This document shows, in pieces, positions 1-12,426 of a DNA stretch of 64,000 nucleotides. The stretch lies in assembly GCA_039111635.1 (NCBI GenBank), contig JBCAQO010000002.1:3038001-3102000 (forward strand). Reading direction: 5' to 3'. Positions within the stretch are counted from its first letter, which is position 1, and each line of letters begins with the position of its first letter. The stretch is from Heterobasidion occidentale (lineage: Eukaryota; Basidiomycota; Agaricomycetes; Russulales; Bondarzewiaceae). The notes beneath the pieces are model-generated. The model made no database searches, was not told the origin of the DNA, and saw only the letters and a list, made by a program, of their open reading frames with translations. Both the position numbers and the translations under genes were made by a program.

Positions 1-228
1 GCGTCGCGCCTAGAAGACTTAGTGGGGGGTTCCCACGGGCAGCACAGCCCGGACTAGGCCCAAGAAGGAAGGGGGGGGATATGAGAGGTTGGTTGCATTG
101 CTTTCGCTGCTGCGCCTTGGTTTCTCCCTTTGCTCACTCTCGGGCCTCGACGGTCGTTATTAGACGGGCTTTTAGATCAACACCCCTCGATAACAACCCT
201 CTTCTCTGCTCTTGTCCTCCTCTCGTTC

Positions 229-1971
229 ATGGCCCATCATGCTGACAAGGTCGTTCATTGGAACGGAACCCTACACGTCAAGGAGGATTCGCCCGTCGAC
301 GATGCAGTCTCCACCGCGCCAGCAGCCTCTCCGTCGCTGTGGGGTATTCAGCTCAAATATATATCGTGAGTACATCCTTTCTTGTGTCTGTCGCGTTCGT
401 GTCGTGCCAGGTGAGCTGGGCACATATACGGCCTCAGTTGCCCTATCTGGCAATGTTGTGCGCTCAGATATTCCATGTGTCTTGTCTGTTCGCTAACTAG
501 CATGCACGCAGCCTGGTGACTCTGGCAGTCCAAAATGCCTCCCTCACGCTCCTCATGCACTACTCACGCGTATACACTCCACCTTCCCGTGCCTACTCGG
601 CCGCGTCTGCCGTGCTTGCTACCGAGCTTCTCAAGGGCTTTATTTCCCTCGTCATTGCCTTTACTCGTCTCGACAACGTTCCAACTCAGTATACCCTCGT
701 CCCTTCATCCAAGCCTGACTGCTTCTCTACATCGGTGTTCAATCCGAGACTCTTCCTTGCCCGGTGTTCGCGACTAGGCAAAGAGGTCTTCAGAACCGAC
801 TGCTGGAAGTTGTCCATTCCGGCCATACTCTACGGTATGTATTGTGTCTTCCCTGCAATGCTATAAGCAGTTCATTGACAGTTGTCCATATCTAGTAATT
901 CAAAATAATCTCCAATTCGTCGCCGCTTCCAACCTAGATGCCGCTACTTTCCAAGTGTCGTACCAAATGAAAATTCTCACTACAGCAGCCTTCTCGGTGT
1001 TCCTTCTTCGCAAGAAGCTCACTCCACTCAAGTGGTTAGCACTGTTCTTTCTGGCGCTCGGTGTTGCCATCGTCCAGATTCAAACCGGCGTTGCGAAGGG
1101 CTCTCCGTCGTCGGGTCCTGACGTGCACATCATGGATCCCGTCAAGGGTTTCATGGCCGTCGCTGCTGCTTGCTTCACATCCGGACTCGCCGGTGTATAT
1201 TTCGAGATGGTGCTGAAGAACACTACCGGCGATCTCTGGGTCCGCAATGTCCAGCTTTCCCTCTTCTCACTCCTTCCCGCGTTGGTGCCCATACTCCTTG
1301 CATCCGCGCCTTCGTCAGAAACTCCCGCTCACAGTGTGCCGTCTATCACCCACCTCTTCGCGAACTTCACCCCGTGGGCATGGGCAACGGTGCTCACCCA
1401 GGTTCTCGGTGGCCTTATCACCGCGCTCGTCATCAAATACGCCGACAACATCATGAAGGGCTTTGCGACCAGTCTCAGCATTGTGCTGTCATTCCTCACT
1501 AGCGCCGCGCTCTTCCACTTCGAAATCACGGTATCATTCATTGTCGGCGCTACCGTCGTCCTTGGTGCGACGTGGCTCTACAGCCAGCCAGATGGCAAGC
1601 GTGTGCTCCCCTTCCGTGCCAGACGGTGCTCGAATGCCACCATTCCGTTCTCGTTGGCGTCTTCGAGGAACACCTCTGCATCGACTTCGGCGTCATCATC
1701 CCCCTCGGCTACGTTTGCGAACGTCGTCCCGGCATATCCTTACCCTACGCGTCCCACACCCTTGAACCTTGTGCCGTCTCTAGGGCGCCGTACTCCTTTA
1801 TCCTCCCCATACTCTTCTCCCACCACTCCTACTCCAAGTGGTCGCATCTTTGGCCATGGCTCGCACGACGCGAGCACGAGCATAATCCCCGCTCGCTCGC
1901 TCAGCATGTCGTCGATCTCATTACCGCTGCGTGTCAATCCGTCGGAGCAGGAAGACAAAATTGTCTCATGA
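229..1971 (+). CDS. UDP-galactose / nucleotide-sugar transporter (SLC35A family)
   Basis: Multi-pass Golgi antiporter that brings nucleotide sugar (probably UDP-galactose) into the lumen in exchange for the nucleoside monophosphate. Three exons are read: 229-365, 512-834 and 896-1971, with GTGAGT and GTATGT donors and TAG/AG acceptors that keep the frame. The family signature is clear: 'VIQNNLQFVAASNLDAATF' followed by 'YQMKILTTA' just after the second intron, then 'ALGVAIVQIQTG' and 'SGLAGVYFEMVLK', and a late membrane segment with 'KYADNIMKGFATSLSIVLS'. The first ATG giving this frame is at 229. The C-terminal ~120 residues are Ser/Pro-rich and lack membrane segments, a cytosolic tail longer than in animal members. 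The substrate is inferred from the family and is not proven; UDP-GlcNAc or CMP-sialic acid relatives look alike. Confidence 0.9.
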
Positions 1972-2875
1972 TGGAGACGATGGTCTTCCCATTTGGTTGC
2001 GCCCACTTCGCGCACATGATGGGTGGGGAGGGTAGGAACGAGGGGTGAAATAGGGATCTAATTGGTTCGGACCGCGGGAGTTGGATTTATATATATTCGC
2101 TATTTCGATATTTTTCCCAGATACATGCTCGCCGCCCTTCCGCTGGTCTGGGGGGATTGGACCTTTCCCCTCGTCTTGGTTGGGGCTGGTGTCCTGTTTT
2201 TCTAATGAAGCGCATCCGCGGGCGCAGCTCGACTGGTCTTTCCGTGACCGCTCCGTCGTGGCTCCCGTGTTTGTACGGCGCGATGTATACATCCCATACG
2301 ACGCGCGCAGTCGCTCTGCACACACCAGAGACTTTACTCGTTCACGAAGTGACGAACTCACGCTTTTTGCTCGCATTACTAGTACCACGTCCTATTTCTA
2401 TTTATGTACTTCGAACCGTGTCCCTTGCTCGCTTGCGCGATCGGGATCGTTGGACTTTCGTCTGCACCTCATCTTTCACTTTCGTTTACCACTCCCTTCT
2501 CGCTTCGCAGAACTATACCCGCCACATATTTGGCATTGATTACACTATTTGCTTGGCTGGCGGCATCTGTGCCGGCGGACTTCGTGGAAGTACTTAGGTT
2601 TTCCTGGACGTTTGTATCGACCGAAAGGAAGGGAAAAAAACGGTTCCTGTGCAGAAAACTGGACAGGTCCCAGCTGATTACATCCATTGTAGAGCTGGAT
2701 ACTATGGTGTGGTGAGGTGCACGATATCATGATAAAAAAAGGCGATGACATATCAAACACTTCATTTGTATGGTATACCTGTGAAAGACGAGATCAGTGA
2801 GGCATGCAACCATCTTCTCCTGATGCAACGTACCATTCTGGATCTGTTTCACAGGAAGACAAACAAGGGCAACAT
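1972..2875. other. Intergenic stretch between two convergent genes
   Basis: About 900 bp separating the stop of the transporter from the stop of the PI4-kinase gene, which converge here. I see no conserved coding signal. The open frames in it have no recognisable motifs, and pyrimidine-rich 3'-UTR-like sequence dominates. It probably holds both 3' UTRs and polyadenylation sites. Confidence 0.5.
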
Positions 2876-5800
2876 TCAGTCCACGTTCGGCGGCGACAAA
2901 TTGTTAGAACGCACCCTCTGGAACTCATCGTACGCCGTACTGCGCACATTTTCATGCGCATTACGGACGGTATTCATCATCCATTCTGCCGCCTGGCGTT
3001 CGTTGCACCCGAGTGCGAAGCGCTCCCGAAGACGACGAATAGTGCCTTCGCCCTTGAAACTCGGGAGACCAGTGTCGAGCATCAGTTGGACAGTGCTGAT
3101 GAGCTGGTCGGCATGTGGACGAATGGCCAGGAAGCCTTTGACAGTGAGGTGCTGGAAGAGGTTGTAACCTTGCGAGTACCGCCCGCCCATGAGAACGACC
3201 ATCTCGTGATTGAGCTTGAATGAGTTTGGTTCAAATTTAACACCCTGTGTTGACCAGATCAGAGGTTGTAGGAAGACAGTAGAGTGTAAAGTACGTACTC
3301 CAGGACGTAAACATCGTCGAGCAGAGCATTGATTAGTCTCAATATATGTGAACGTGTTCGGAGGAATGACTTATCTATATCGAACAAGAAGCCGAAGTCT
3401 GTTTGATGAATGTAGTGAGCCAGGATATTATATACAGATCAAGAACGAAATGGTGTACCGATATGGATAATATGTCCCTCTCCATCGATCATAATATTTC
3501 CGTTGTGACGGTCCTTGATTTGCAGGATGTAGCATGCAAGGGAATACGCGGCCATGGATTGAATGAAATTCAACCGTGCCTTCTGGAACGCGATGCTGTC
3601 CTGTCCGCCGTATTTGGCTACGAAGAAGTCGATCAAATCGTTCACCTTCGCACGACCCATCTCATCACGAGAAGTTGCGTTTGGTACAACATCGATAACG
3701 CCACACTACGACTGGAATTAGTGAAAGTGGTCCGGTGAATCTAGCGACACTCACCCCAGGTGCGGTTGCCGTGACGCGGTACGGATACAAGTAGAGTGTC
3801 AACCCTACGCTCGTGAAGATATTCTTGAACATCGCGATGAGCTGTAGAGCAAGTACGTCCTGACGGCAATCATCGCCGACTTTGAAGATAGCCTGCAGCC
3901 ATACATCTTGCTCTTGTCGATGCTCCTCACCTCCTTCGTCATTGGTAAGGAGAGAGTCTGGATCGGCGTCGATGACTATCCGTTCCTTGCGCACTTTGAA
4001 CGTCGCCATGAATGGCGCCTGGTAATTCCATTTCATCAGGATAACATGACCCTCGACGATCAAAGAAGCTTGCCTTGGCGTGACTTTGCAAAGGCCGCCC
4101 AGAGTTCTTGTCAATATCAACCACTTTACCATCTGGGTTGCTGGGTAAGTAAACCCCAACATCGACAACTATCTTCGCCATTTCTTCATCAATTTTGGCC
4201 TGCAGACAATTTCAACAGAATTCTCATGAGAGACAGATATGTGTACCTTCTTCTCCGGTTTCGACTTCTTAATGTAAGGTTTCAATTTGCCCGATATTGA
4301 GGTTACTTCATTGAAGAAGCCAAACTCGCGGTCATAAAAGTCTCTGGCTTCACCCGATAATGAAGACACAATTTGATCGGTCATTCGATCCAGAATGGGC
4401 TTCATGGAATCTTCCTGTGATATGAAGTCAATAGAAGAGTCAGACAATGGTGACGAGTTCAGCGCACCACTTCAGCGGCATCGTCTTTGTAACAGTTGGC
4501 TTTCATGTTCCATATGATTTGATGACAGAATAGCTGAGAGATTTTCGCCGTTTCGAAGATAAAATGTGTAACGTAACCTGCGATTCAAGTGTGAGGGTTG
4601 AGGCACAGTCAACGCATGGGCAGAGCTCACCCAGGTCATCGTAACGAAGAGCTTGCACGATTTGAGGGACAAAAAAGAATGTCAAGTCGACGGGATGCTG
4701 CTCCAGAACACGGTGGGCATATTGAAGAATCACTGGTTCGTTGTGATACCGAGGTTCAAAGAATGTCACTGCGAGCACGGGAGGGACGGGATCCCAGACT
4801 AACAAGTGCTATGGAAGCCGTTAATTGAGAACGTCAGCAAGCACGATACTTGGTAGAACATACCCTTAGGTCACGGCGAACACTCGAATCGACTCGCTCT
4901 CCTAATAAATATCGCACGGCTTCTGGTACATGAAGAACGTCGCGTGGGTTAGACCTGACTGATCGATTAACTTCGTTCATGACCGCAGGTTGCTTGAAGC
5001 GCTCCACAAGATGAACCGCGATAGCAGGATCAACCTCCCACACAGTTCGAATAGCAGCAATCCACTGACTCTGTGATGAATCAGTTAAACTCGATAACAT
5101 AACACCCGGAGGGCAAAGACAATACCTCCAACATTGTTCGCTCCGCGTTTGCAACGTAGTCTGCACCTCTTTTGACGTCATTAATCGGATTACCCCAGAC
5201 GGACAGGCGATACATCTCATTCTCCACCAACAGCTTCAGAGGAGCGCTTAAGTTTTTGAGACGCGTTACATAGGCTGAAAAAGCGCTTGTGTAAATCACT
5301 CGCAATAATGAGAATTGACTGAGGCATACAAGAGTTTGCCGACGAGTTCTGGGACGGAGACAGACTCGAAACTTGATAAAAGCAACGAGCAGTGTCCGAT
5401 TGCAAACAGGACAAAAACTCTCCTAGCAACTTCATATCTGCATCCATCTGAAGGCGGTTAGCACCGTGCGACCATCTGTCAGTAAGATGAAGTCAATTCT
5501 TGTCGTTGCATGAAATAAATGCAACACACTGAGGTCTCACTGAGAACCACGAAAAGGCGGCCGTGTACAGGCTCTCGCGGAGGACATGTTCACAGAAGGA
5601 ATCCAATCGAGAGCTATTCAGTGTCTCAAATCCGAACAGAATGAAAGTAAAGCGTGCTTCGCGAGCAAGAGGATGAGTACTAGGCCATGGTCAGCAATAA
5701 TCTAAGGCAAGATACGGCATCTTCTCTATACCTGATATGACGGTGCGCTCTTGCAGAACGAAGGACCAAACGTTGAAGAAGAAGCATCAAACCAGGCTTT

Positions 5801-8800
5801 CGATATTTAGCTGCTTGGAGCCGACTAAACAGCATCTGCAGAATGAGTGTGTGGGGAGACAGATGCCGACGAGCATTATTGGTAGCCCGGTCAATGACCT
5901 CTTTATCAGTGGGGGCATAGTCCACGGGATGATAGAAGGGATCATCGTAGCTATCATTGAATTTCAGCTTCGAAACGAGATAGATGAAACAAGAGACATA
6001 CTTCAAGACCTTGGAAAAGATGCCTTTCTCCTGTTTGATGCTCGCCATCCATGCGGAGTTGATCTCGGTCACAACAGCGATTTCGAATTCAGGTCTTTCT
6101 GAAATCACCCAGGTCCAAACTTCGACTCCGGCGGATATGGCAGACGGCGTGAAGACTTCGAAGGGCAAGACCACAATGTAATGGAGTAGACTGTGTTCAT
6201 ACTAGACACGCATTAGTTACCTAAAGTGTAACAGAATATAATCCTTACCCTCGTCACCGATATCAACGCGGATGCACATCGGAATAGTAGACGTTTCAAG
6301 TCCTGTATAGTCAACGAACTGTGCCTCTCTCTAATATCGTGAAGCGCAGCTGCCATCTTGGTCTTCAAAGCTTCAATTTCTGCGACAGGATCCTCATCAT
6401 TGGGCATTGTTTCAAGCTTGTGGCCTAGAAATTTGATATCAGTACTGTCGCTCGGTACGCATGAAAGGGAGCCGCCTACCTCCTCTGCTGGCCAAGCGAA
6501 GACCAGCGATTTCGCCTGCAAAATAACCCTTCGAAGCCATCTGACTAGCCAGAACCTTGGCACGATCGAGCCTGTATTTAGAAAGGGAGGCAAGAGAAGC
6601 TACAAAAGATGTGTATGAGTCGCAGAACGTAAGTCAAGCCGTGAAGAACGTACACAGCTTCCGTTCGACAGGACCTATCGCCTTTCCAAATCGCTCTGCA
6701 ACGGATGCACCGAGGTCGACGGTGTCAACGGGTGACAAAGACTGGTTCACGGCGAGATATTTCTAGAAAACGAGGATGTAGCACTTATGCGGAGATCGGA
6801 AATGAGAGTACACACCTGAAGTGTAGACTGTAATTCGACAGGCGCACGACTCAATGCCAATTCGAACCATAGTTCCGCGCTTCTATACAGAGTGTTTAGG
6901 ATCTCTTCTCTGACTTTGTAGTCGTCGCTCAGTTCTAGTGTTACTTCTGCCCTCTCAGAGTGGAATTCGTAAACAGGATTATACTGATTGAGGTGACCAT
7001 CAGGTCGCATAAGAGAACGGAGGGGATGACCAACAGACCTCGTCGATGAACTCTTCCTCCCCAGCCCGACGCAATAGCGTCAGAACTTCCAGGATGGCAA
7101 ACACGAGAGGCGGGTCGCACAACAGCGCTGGGAAAGAAGTGATCAACTTGTGAAGGTATTTGAACGAGACCTCCCGCGCTTTCGAAACGCGATGAGTGCT
7201 TCCGATCAGCAGTGCCCGAAGCTCCTTTGATAAGCTTTCCGGTAAGGACTGCTCTCTTGCCTGCAAGCTCAGTTCCATCACAGAGTCATGTATGATCTAA
7301 GAAAGCAGTAAACGCTTTGGCACGAGCTCTTGTCGAAAATGATGTCGTACCTTTTCAGCCATTGAATGCATACACGTGCTCAGTTCGGGATGTTCATTGA
7401 GACTCTTGTTTGTGAAGTAGCATAGGAGAGAGGACGGGAGGCCCGCAGCCGCACGCATGATCTCAACGTCATGCATGGTGAGCAGGAGTATGACTTGTCC
7501 AGGAGACATGGAGCGGAGCTCGCCGGCGTGGTACGGTAAATACTTTGTCAAAAGGCTTCGATGTTTCGCAAGCGCCTACATAAGTCAGATCAGCATCCGT
7601 CGCAAAGGATAATGGGGCTATTGAAGCTCACATTCTGCGCGAAGGTCTGGCGAATCGAGCAATTGTACTCTACATCGCTGACGAGCGAGTCATGGGCTTC
7701 CTCAGAAACTAGGGGTGGTGTCTTGATCGCGATGCGGGACAGTGCGGGCTTTCGCCAGTCGGTCGCAGATGCCTCCTTCTCCTCCGGGACAGTGAACTGG
7801 AAGAGCATGCACAAAAACCACATATTACGGAACTGAGCGACGAGGGCGGATGATGCTCGGACTTGAGGATTGTAGTCGGTGTGGCTGAGCAATGCGTCGA
7901 TGGGAAGAAGCAATGACACGAGTTGTTCGATCATGTCGTCCGTCTTCAAAAAAAATCATGATGATTGAGGTTGAAATCATACAAACGTCCACTGACCTTT
8001 GCATGCCGATTCTGAATAGACATATTTTGGATTGCCACACCCTTGTCACAAAACAAGGTCAAAAGCTCATGCAGATACAAGTCGTAAAACTCCGGTCTCT
8101 GGTCCAGATGTTGCGCGAGTTTCGTTTGTGCGGCCAATATCTAGAGCGTATGCAAGTTGAGATCGGTGTGAGGGGACTTAAGAATGACGCGTTATTACCA
8201 TGTTGTTCGAGAAGCGGGGGTCATCCGGATTGGCCGAAAGATTGAGCGCGGAGAACGCTCGAACGATATCCACGAACGACGCTTCTGGGGCCTTCAACGC
8301 CAAGTCCACAAGGTTGTGAGCGATGGCAGCTTCGGCGGTTGGATCGGCGGAACGCAGCCTCTGTACCAGCATCGCGATCGTAAGTTTCGTGACCTGAGGT
8401 GGATAGTCAACATCGCCAAAACCCAGCAGAGGAACTTCAATAACGCCACCTCTTCCTGTTGGAATTCCAGAGCCAACCTCGAGACGACGGAGATCGTGCT
8501 GATCCCAATCAGTCTCCTTTCGTCCTCGGTGTATCCACGGAGGCCAGTCTCGACGGAATGCAGAGTCAAATGATCCGATCCAGAGAATGCAGAGTTGTTC
8601 AAGGACTGTGGCGCAATGGAGCCGTCGTGTGTGTCCTTGCTGGTGGCAGCGATGTAGTTCAGCAATGAATACATGTTGGACATGATCAAATCATCGCCAG
8701 GAGCCAACTGCCGAGGCAAGGTGAGCACATCAAACGGGCCCAATACCGATCTCCATACCTTGATGCACAGCGCAAGACATTTAGCGGCGGCGGCGAGAGG

Positions 8801-10465
8801 CGCGGGCGCGCTCGTCTCGCTGACGAACTCGTAATCGAAAGCCGGAAGCGGAGAGGTGACGAAACGTCGAAGGTGATGCGCCATAGACGGTGCGGTTTCC
8901 GGGAAGCTGAGCAGGCATTAGCACCAAGATGCTCCTTTCAACACGGTAGCATACATACTGTTGCACTAGTATTGTCGTGGCTTTCAGAGCAGCGACCTGA
9001 ATCAAACTGTCCGAGATGGTCGTTTCGTTACTCAAGATGATCTTGAGCCGAGAAAATAGGTTGTTGTCCAGGACATGAAGGACGACCGAGCAGACTGATC
9101 CAAGTTTCTGCAGAAAGTCGTGGGCACTGGGGTCAAAGAGAGAAAACATGTTTGGCCTACCAAGCTCTCAGACATTGTTTCCCATGCATAGGTGTCAATC
9201 GACGGCTCGGCCTCCATTTCTTCAATCTGCACCAGAAGATCGGTGAAGGACTGCATGGCCAGGTCGAGCGTCGACTTGAGAGCACTCTGAATACGAGCGT
9301 CGGTGATGCCCGATTGCGAGGCGGCGCGGCGCGACAGTATGGACCACGCTTTGTTCGCAGCTGCCGCTTCGACGGTCTCCTTCCTGCCTGATTGGCAGGG
9401 AATATCAGGAGGACACAGAGCCTGAGCTAGGATGGTCCACTGGGCCTCGATCACGCAACACACCAAGAAGTAGCCATTCAGAGGCCGTCCGTGGGCCACG
9501 TATCGAGAGAGAAGGGTCTGGATATAGTCCAGAGCCTCTGGGTCGCCAGTTTCCGTTTGAAATATGTCCACCAAGAGCCGATTAAGATGTTCGATGACAT
9601 CTGGTGCAAATAAGATATTGAGTTGGTCAGAGAGACGATACCAGTCCTCGAAGTGCCAGGTAAACGGAGTAGAGATCACGGCTCTGTAGAAGCCATGGAA
9701 CGCGGGAGCATAATGTGTGAGAACCTCGGACGCTGTCGTGCAAGGTGAGTGGTGCCCGTGCAGAGAACGCGACGCAGGCAAGCTTACGGGTGCCGTGCTG
9801 AAGGCCGTGCACGATTACGGAACGAATGTGAGAATAGCATTAGAAATCGCCTTTCTGTGGTCCGGCAAGGCGTCCGCCATCTGCAGCAGTGGAACCACGG
9901 TGGCATAAACCAGCTGGTCCGGGAGAGACCAATCTTGGGCGAGTCTATCAATGTCATTCGACTCTGGAGCAAGAGCACACACCATCCCATGCCAGGTTCC
10001 GGTCAAAGTCAAAATACGGGATGTCTCGCAGGATGTCAAGGAGGACGGGCACAGCGCTTCCGAGCAGGGCTTCTGGCAGGTTGACCGCAAGCTCTCCAAA
10101 GCCGATGTTGCAGCGCACTCTGGATGCAGGCTTGAAAGCAGGAAAGCAGGTCGGGTTCACGAAGACTCAAACGCGTGTGAGGTGATGGTTTACGGTTGTA
10201 TACGTACCATGAAGACCCTCTGCTCCAGCCCTGCCTTGGCATCGCCGTTCACGGTTACATCTTCTGGGACAGCACGCGTGGTCACTTTCGAGGTGACGAG
10301 ATTTATAGAAGACTCGAGTGTGGGGTCTGAAGGGTCATCTGCCGACTCGCCAATGTTGGCAGCCAAGTCGGACAAGACAAGTTGGTGGATATTAAATTCC
10401 AAACTATGAAAGAGTTTAAGAGCGGCCGGCTGAAGTCAAACAAGTGGGAAAGCAAACCTATCCAT
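2876..10465 (-). CDS. STT4: Phosphatidylinositol 4-kinase, type III alpha (Stt4-like)
   Basis: Makes PI4P at the plasma membrane. The C-terminal catalytic domain is unmistakable. A segment with 'GVYLPSNPDGKVVDID' and 'GRPLQSHAKA' (about 4150-4070) is typical of PI4KIII-alpha. The catalytic loop 'KDRHNGNIMIDGEGH' lies near 3519-3475. The DFG motif follows, its Asp codon split by an intron at 3399-3458. The last exon ends 'EFQRVRSNNLSPPNVD' before the stop at 2876. The upstream 5.5 kb encodes many short exons of a long helical solenoid, as expected of this roughly 1,900-2,000-residue family. The N-terminus is uncertain: the frame reading 'LEFNIHQLVLSDLAANIG' starts near 10425, and an ATG at 10465 could begin a tiny first exon, but the splice phase does not fit cleanly. 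Exon borders in the solenoid were not all resolved. Confidence 0.92.
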
Positions 10466-10585
10466 CAGGCGCTGATTTGTTTGGAGGTAGCTGAATGGTG
10501 GCAGGCTGCGTGGCAAGAGACAGGCGCCGTCGCCTTATAGTACTTGCGCAATTATCATATATACTTGCGGCGACCGACAAGAATG

Positions 10586-10667
10586 GACACCATAGCCAAG
10601 TGGTTACGGCGACAGATTAGAAATCTGTTGGGCTTTGCCCGCGCAGGTTCGAATCCTGCTGGTGTCG
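10586..10667 (+). tRNA. tRNA-Ser (anticodon AGA)
   Basis: An 82-nt class II tRNA. The 7-bp acceptor stem pairs GACACCA with TGGTGTC, followed by discriminator base G at 10667. The anticodon stem ACAGA/TCTGT encloses the loop TTAGAAA, giving anticodon AGA. A long variable arm (TGGGCTTTGCCC region) is diagnostic for serine, and the T-arm reads GCAGGTTCGAATCCTGC. No intron is present. A TTTT tract at 10689-10692 is the likely RNA polymerase III terminator. Confidence 0.95.
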
Positions 10668-10893
10668 TACACAAGGGACTGATGATTGTTTTGCAAAACT
10701 CTACAAACCCTTCATACAACTCGCACGGCATGTCAACTCGGAGGCTGTCGACCTTGCTCGTGGTCTTTGATAGAGCGTATTTTTGAGCCTTCTGCGTACA
10801 AGATAACCTGTATCTGTGTACAACGCCCGAGAGTCTCACAATCCGCCACCGTATCCAAGCTCGGGAACAGCCCAGCAAAGGAATGCACGAAGC

Positions 10894-12194
10894 ATGTCTC
10901 TCCCCACCATCCCCCTCCGTCGCACGACTGCGAATGGGCCGCACATGGGCTCCCAAACCTTGTTCAAAACACCAGACTGGCATCGTACCCTCGAAGACAT
11001 CCAAATCCACCTCACCCCACACCGCGTACTTTGCCTTGTCCTCCTCGCCTCCGCCCTCGCCCTCGTCCTAGGCCTACCACGCCGGCGCCCCCTGCCCCCC
11101 TCAGCCCCTCAGCGCCTCCTCCCCGCGCGCCCTCGCCGCCCTCCAGCGCCTCCTCGTCCCCGCCCGCTCCCGCTGGCCAGAGCCCTACACCACCCTCGCC
11201 GCGCGCGCCGACGCCCGCGCGTCCCGCACGCTCTCCATCCCGCTCGCGGTACTCCTGCGCGACCTCCTCGCGGGCACCGTCGAGCTCAGGCACCCCGCGC
11301 GGAGCCTGCGCGCGCTGTTCGCGGGCGCAGAGCCCGGCGCGTGCGCGCGTGCGCGTGCGCGTGGACGTCGGGCTCTGGGCCAGCGTCCTCGCGCGGCTCG
11401 CCCGCGAGCGCGTGTTCCCCGCGCCGTTCGATGTGAGTCGCCGTTTGCTTTCTTCTTCCCCGCGTGCCCCAGCCCCAGTGCGCCGCTGAGCGCTGAGCGA
11501 CGGGGCGTGCGTGCGCGCGCGCGGCAGCTCGACGCGTTTCTAGGTGCGTGTATGCGCGCCGTTTCGGGGCGCCGGCCTAGCTGTCGCAGCTGTCCTTACC
11601 GGGGCGCGTCGCCGGCGCAGGTGCCCACCTCCGCTATTCGCTCGACGCGCATGAGGACGCGCACGAGGACGACGATGACGAGGAGGCCCGCTCCCCCTCG
11701 CCGCCCCGCGCGCCCTGCGCGTCGTTCACCCTCGACCTCGACGCCGTCCCGCCGACCGAGCTCGAAAGCCTCCTACACGACCTGCACGCCGCCCTCCCCT
11801 CCAACCCCCGCACGACGCTAACGCTAGGCCTGACGACCCTCGCCGCGCACCTCTCGCCGCTCACGCTCGACCCCTCCTTCGTCCTCGCCGCCGTGCCCTT
11901 CCTCCCACCACCACCACCACCACCACCGCAGCAGCAGCCTCAGCCGCGCGCGCGCACCTCGCTCGCGCTGACCGCCTCCCTCCCCCACGTCCTCTCGCAC
12001 CTCCAACAAGCCCACTTCGCCCTCCTCTCCGCCACGCACGTCTCCTCCGCGCGCGCCGCCGCGCTCCTCCGCGCCCAAGCCGCCGCCCGCACGCCGCCCG
12101 ACGCGCGCGCGCGCGTGCTCGCGGCGTGGGAGGCGGCGCTGCTGGAGAAGGGCTTCTGCGCCGGTGGGAGATCGTCGTGCAGAAGGAGGGGTGA
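10894..12194 (+). CDS. Unrecognised protein with one N-terminal membrane anchor; frame interrupted
   Basis: I do not recognise this gene. The start at 10894 gives 'MSLPTIPLRRTTANGPHMGS', then 'FKTPDWHRTLEDIQIHLTPH' and a hydrophobic helix 'VLCLVLLASALALVLG', which suggests a single-pass membrane protein. Coding sense continues in other frames: 'RSRWPEPYTTLAARADARAS' and 'VELRHPARSLRALFAGAEPG', then 'VDVGLWASVLARLARERVFP'. A GTGAGT donor at 11433 follows, then a 16-nt exon (11528-11543), an intron 11544-11620, and an exon from 11621 that contains an acidic patch, a poly-Pro/Gln stretch near 11907-11945 and helical Ala/Leu-rich sequence. The best C-terminus, 'RWEIVVQKEG' with stop at 12192-12194, is again in another frame. 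Without these shifts the reading frame runs into low-complexity Val/Cys codons. Two shifts near 11070 and 11350 and one near 12160 suggest consensus errors in 70%+ GC sequence; a decaying gene is the alternative. Confidence 0.5.
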
Positions 12195-12245
12195 GCGCTG
12201 GGCGGTGCGGACTTTTTTTTTTTTGCGCGCGGGAAAGCGTGAAAT

Positions 12246-12321
12246 CACCGTGTGTGTGTGTGTGTGCGTTGGGATTGTATGGCATGGTAGTGTACAAGCT
12301 CGCTGTCTGTCTGTCTGTCTG
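12246..12321. repeat. Microsatellites: (TG)n and (CTGT)n
   Basis: Two short simple repeats lie between two convergent genes: alternating GT at about 12250-12267 and a run of CTGT units at about 12303-12321. They are preceded by a T-homopolymer near 12212-12223. They probably belong to a 3' UTR or spacer. Confidence 0.85.
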
Positions 12322-12426
12322 TTATGTATGTAGTGTACAGTGCGCAAAGGGAGGCGGGATCCTTCCGACCTATTGGTCCTCACAAAAAAATCCGTCCAAC
12401 GATGGCGTGCGTGGGCGCGCGGGCGG

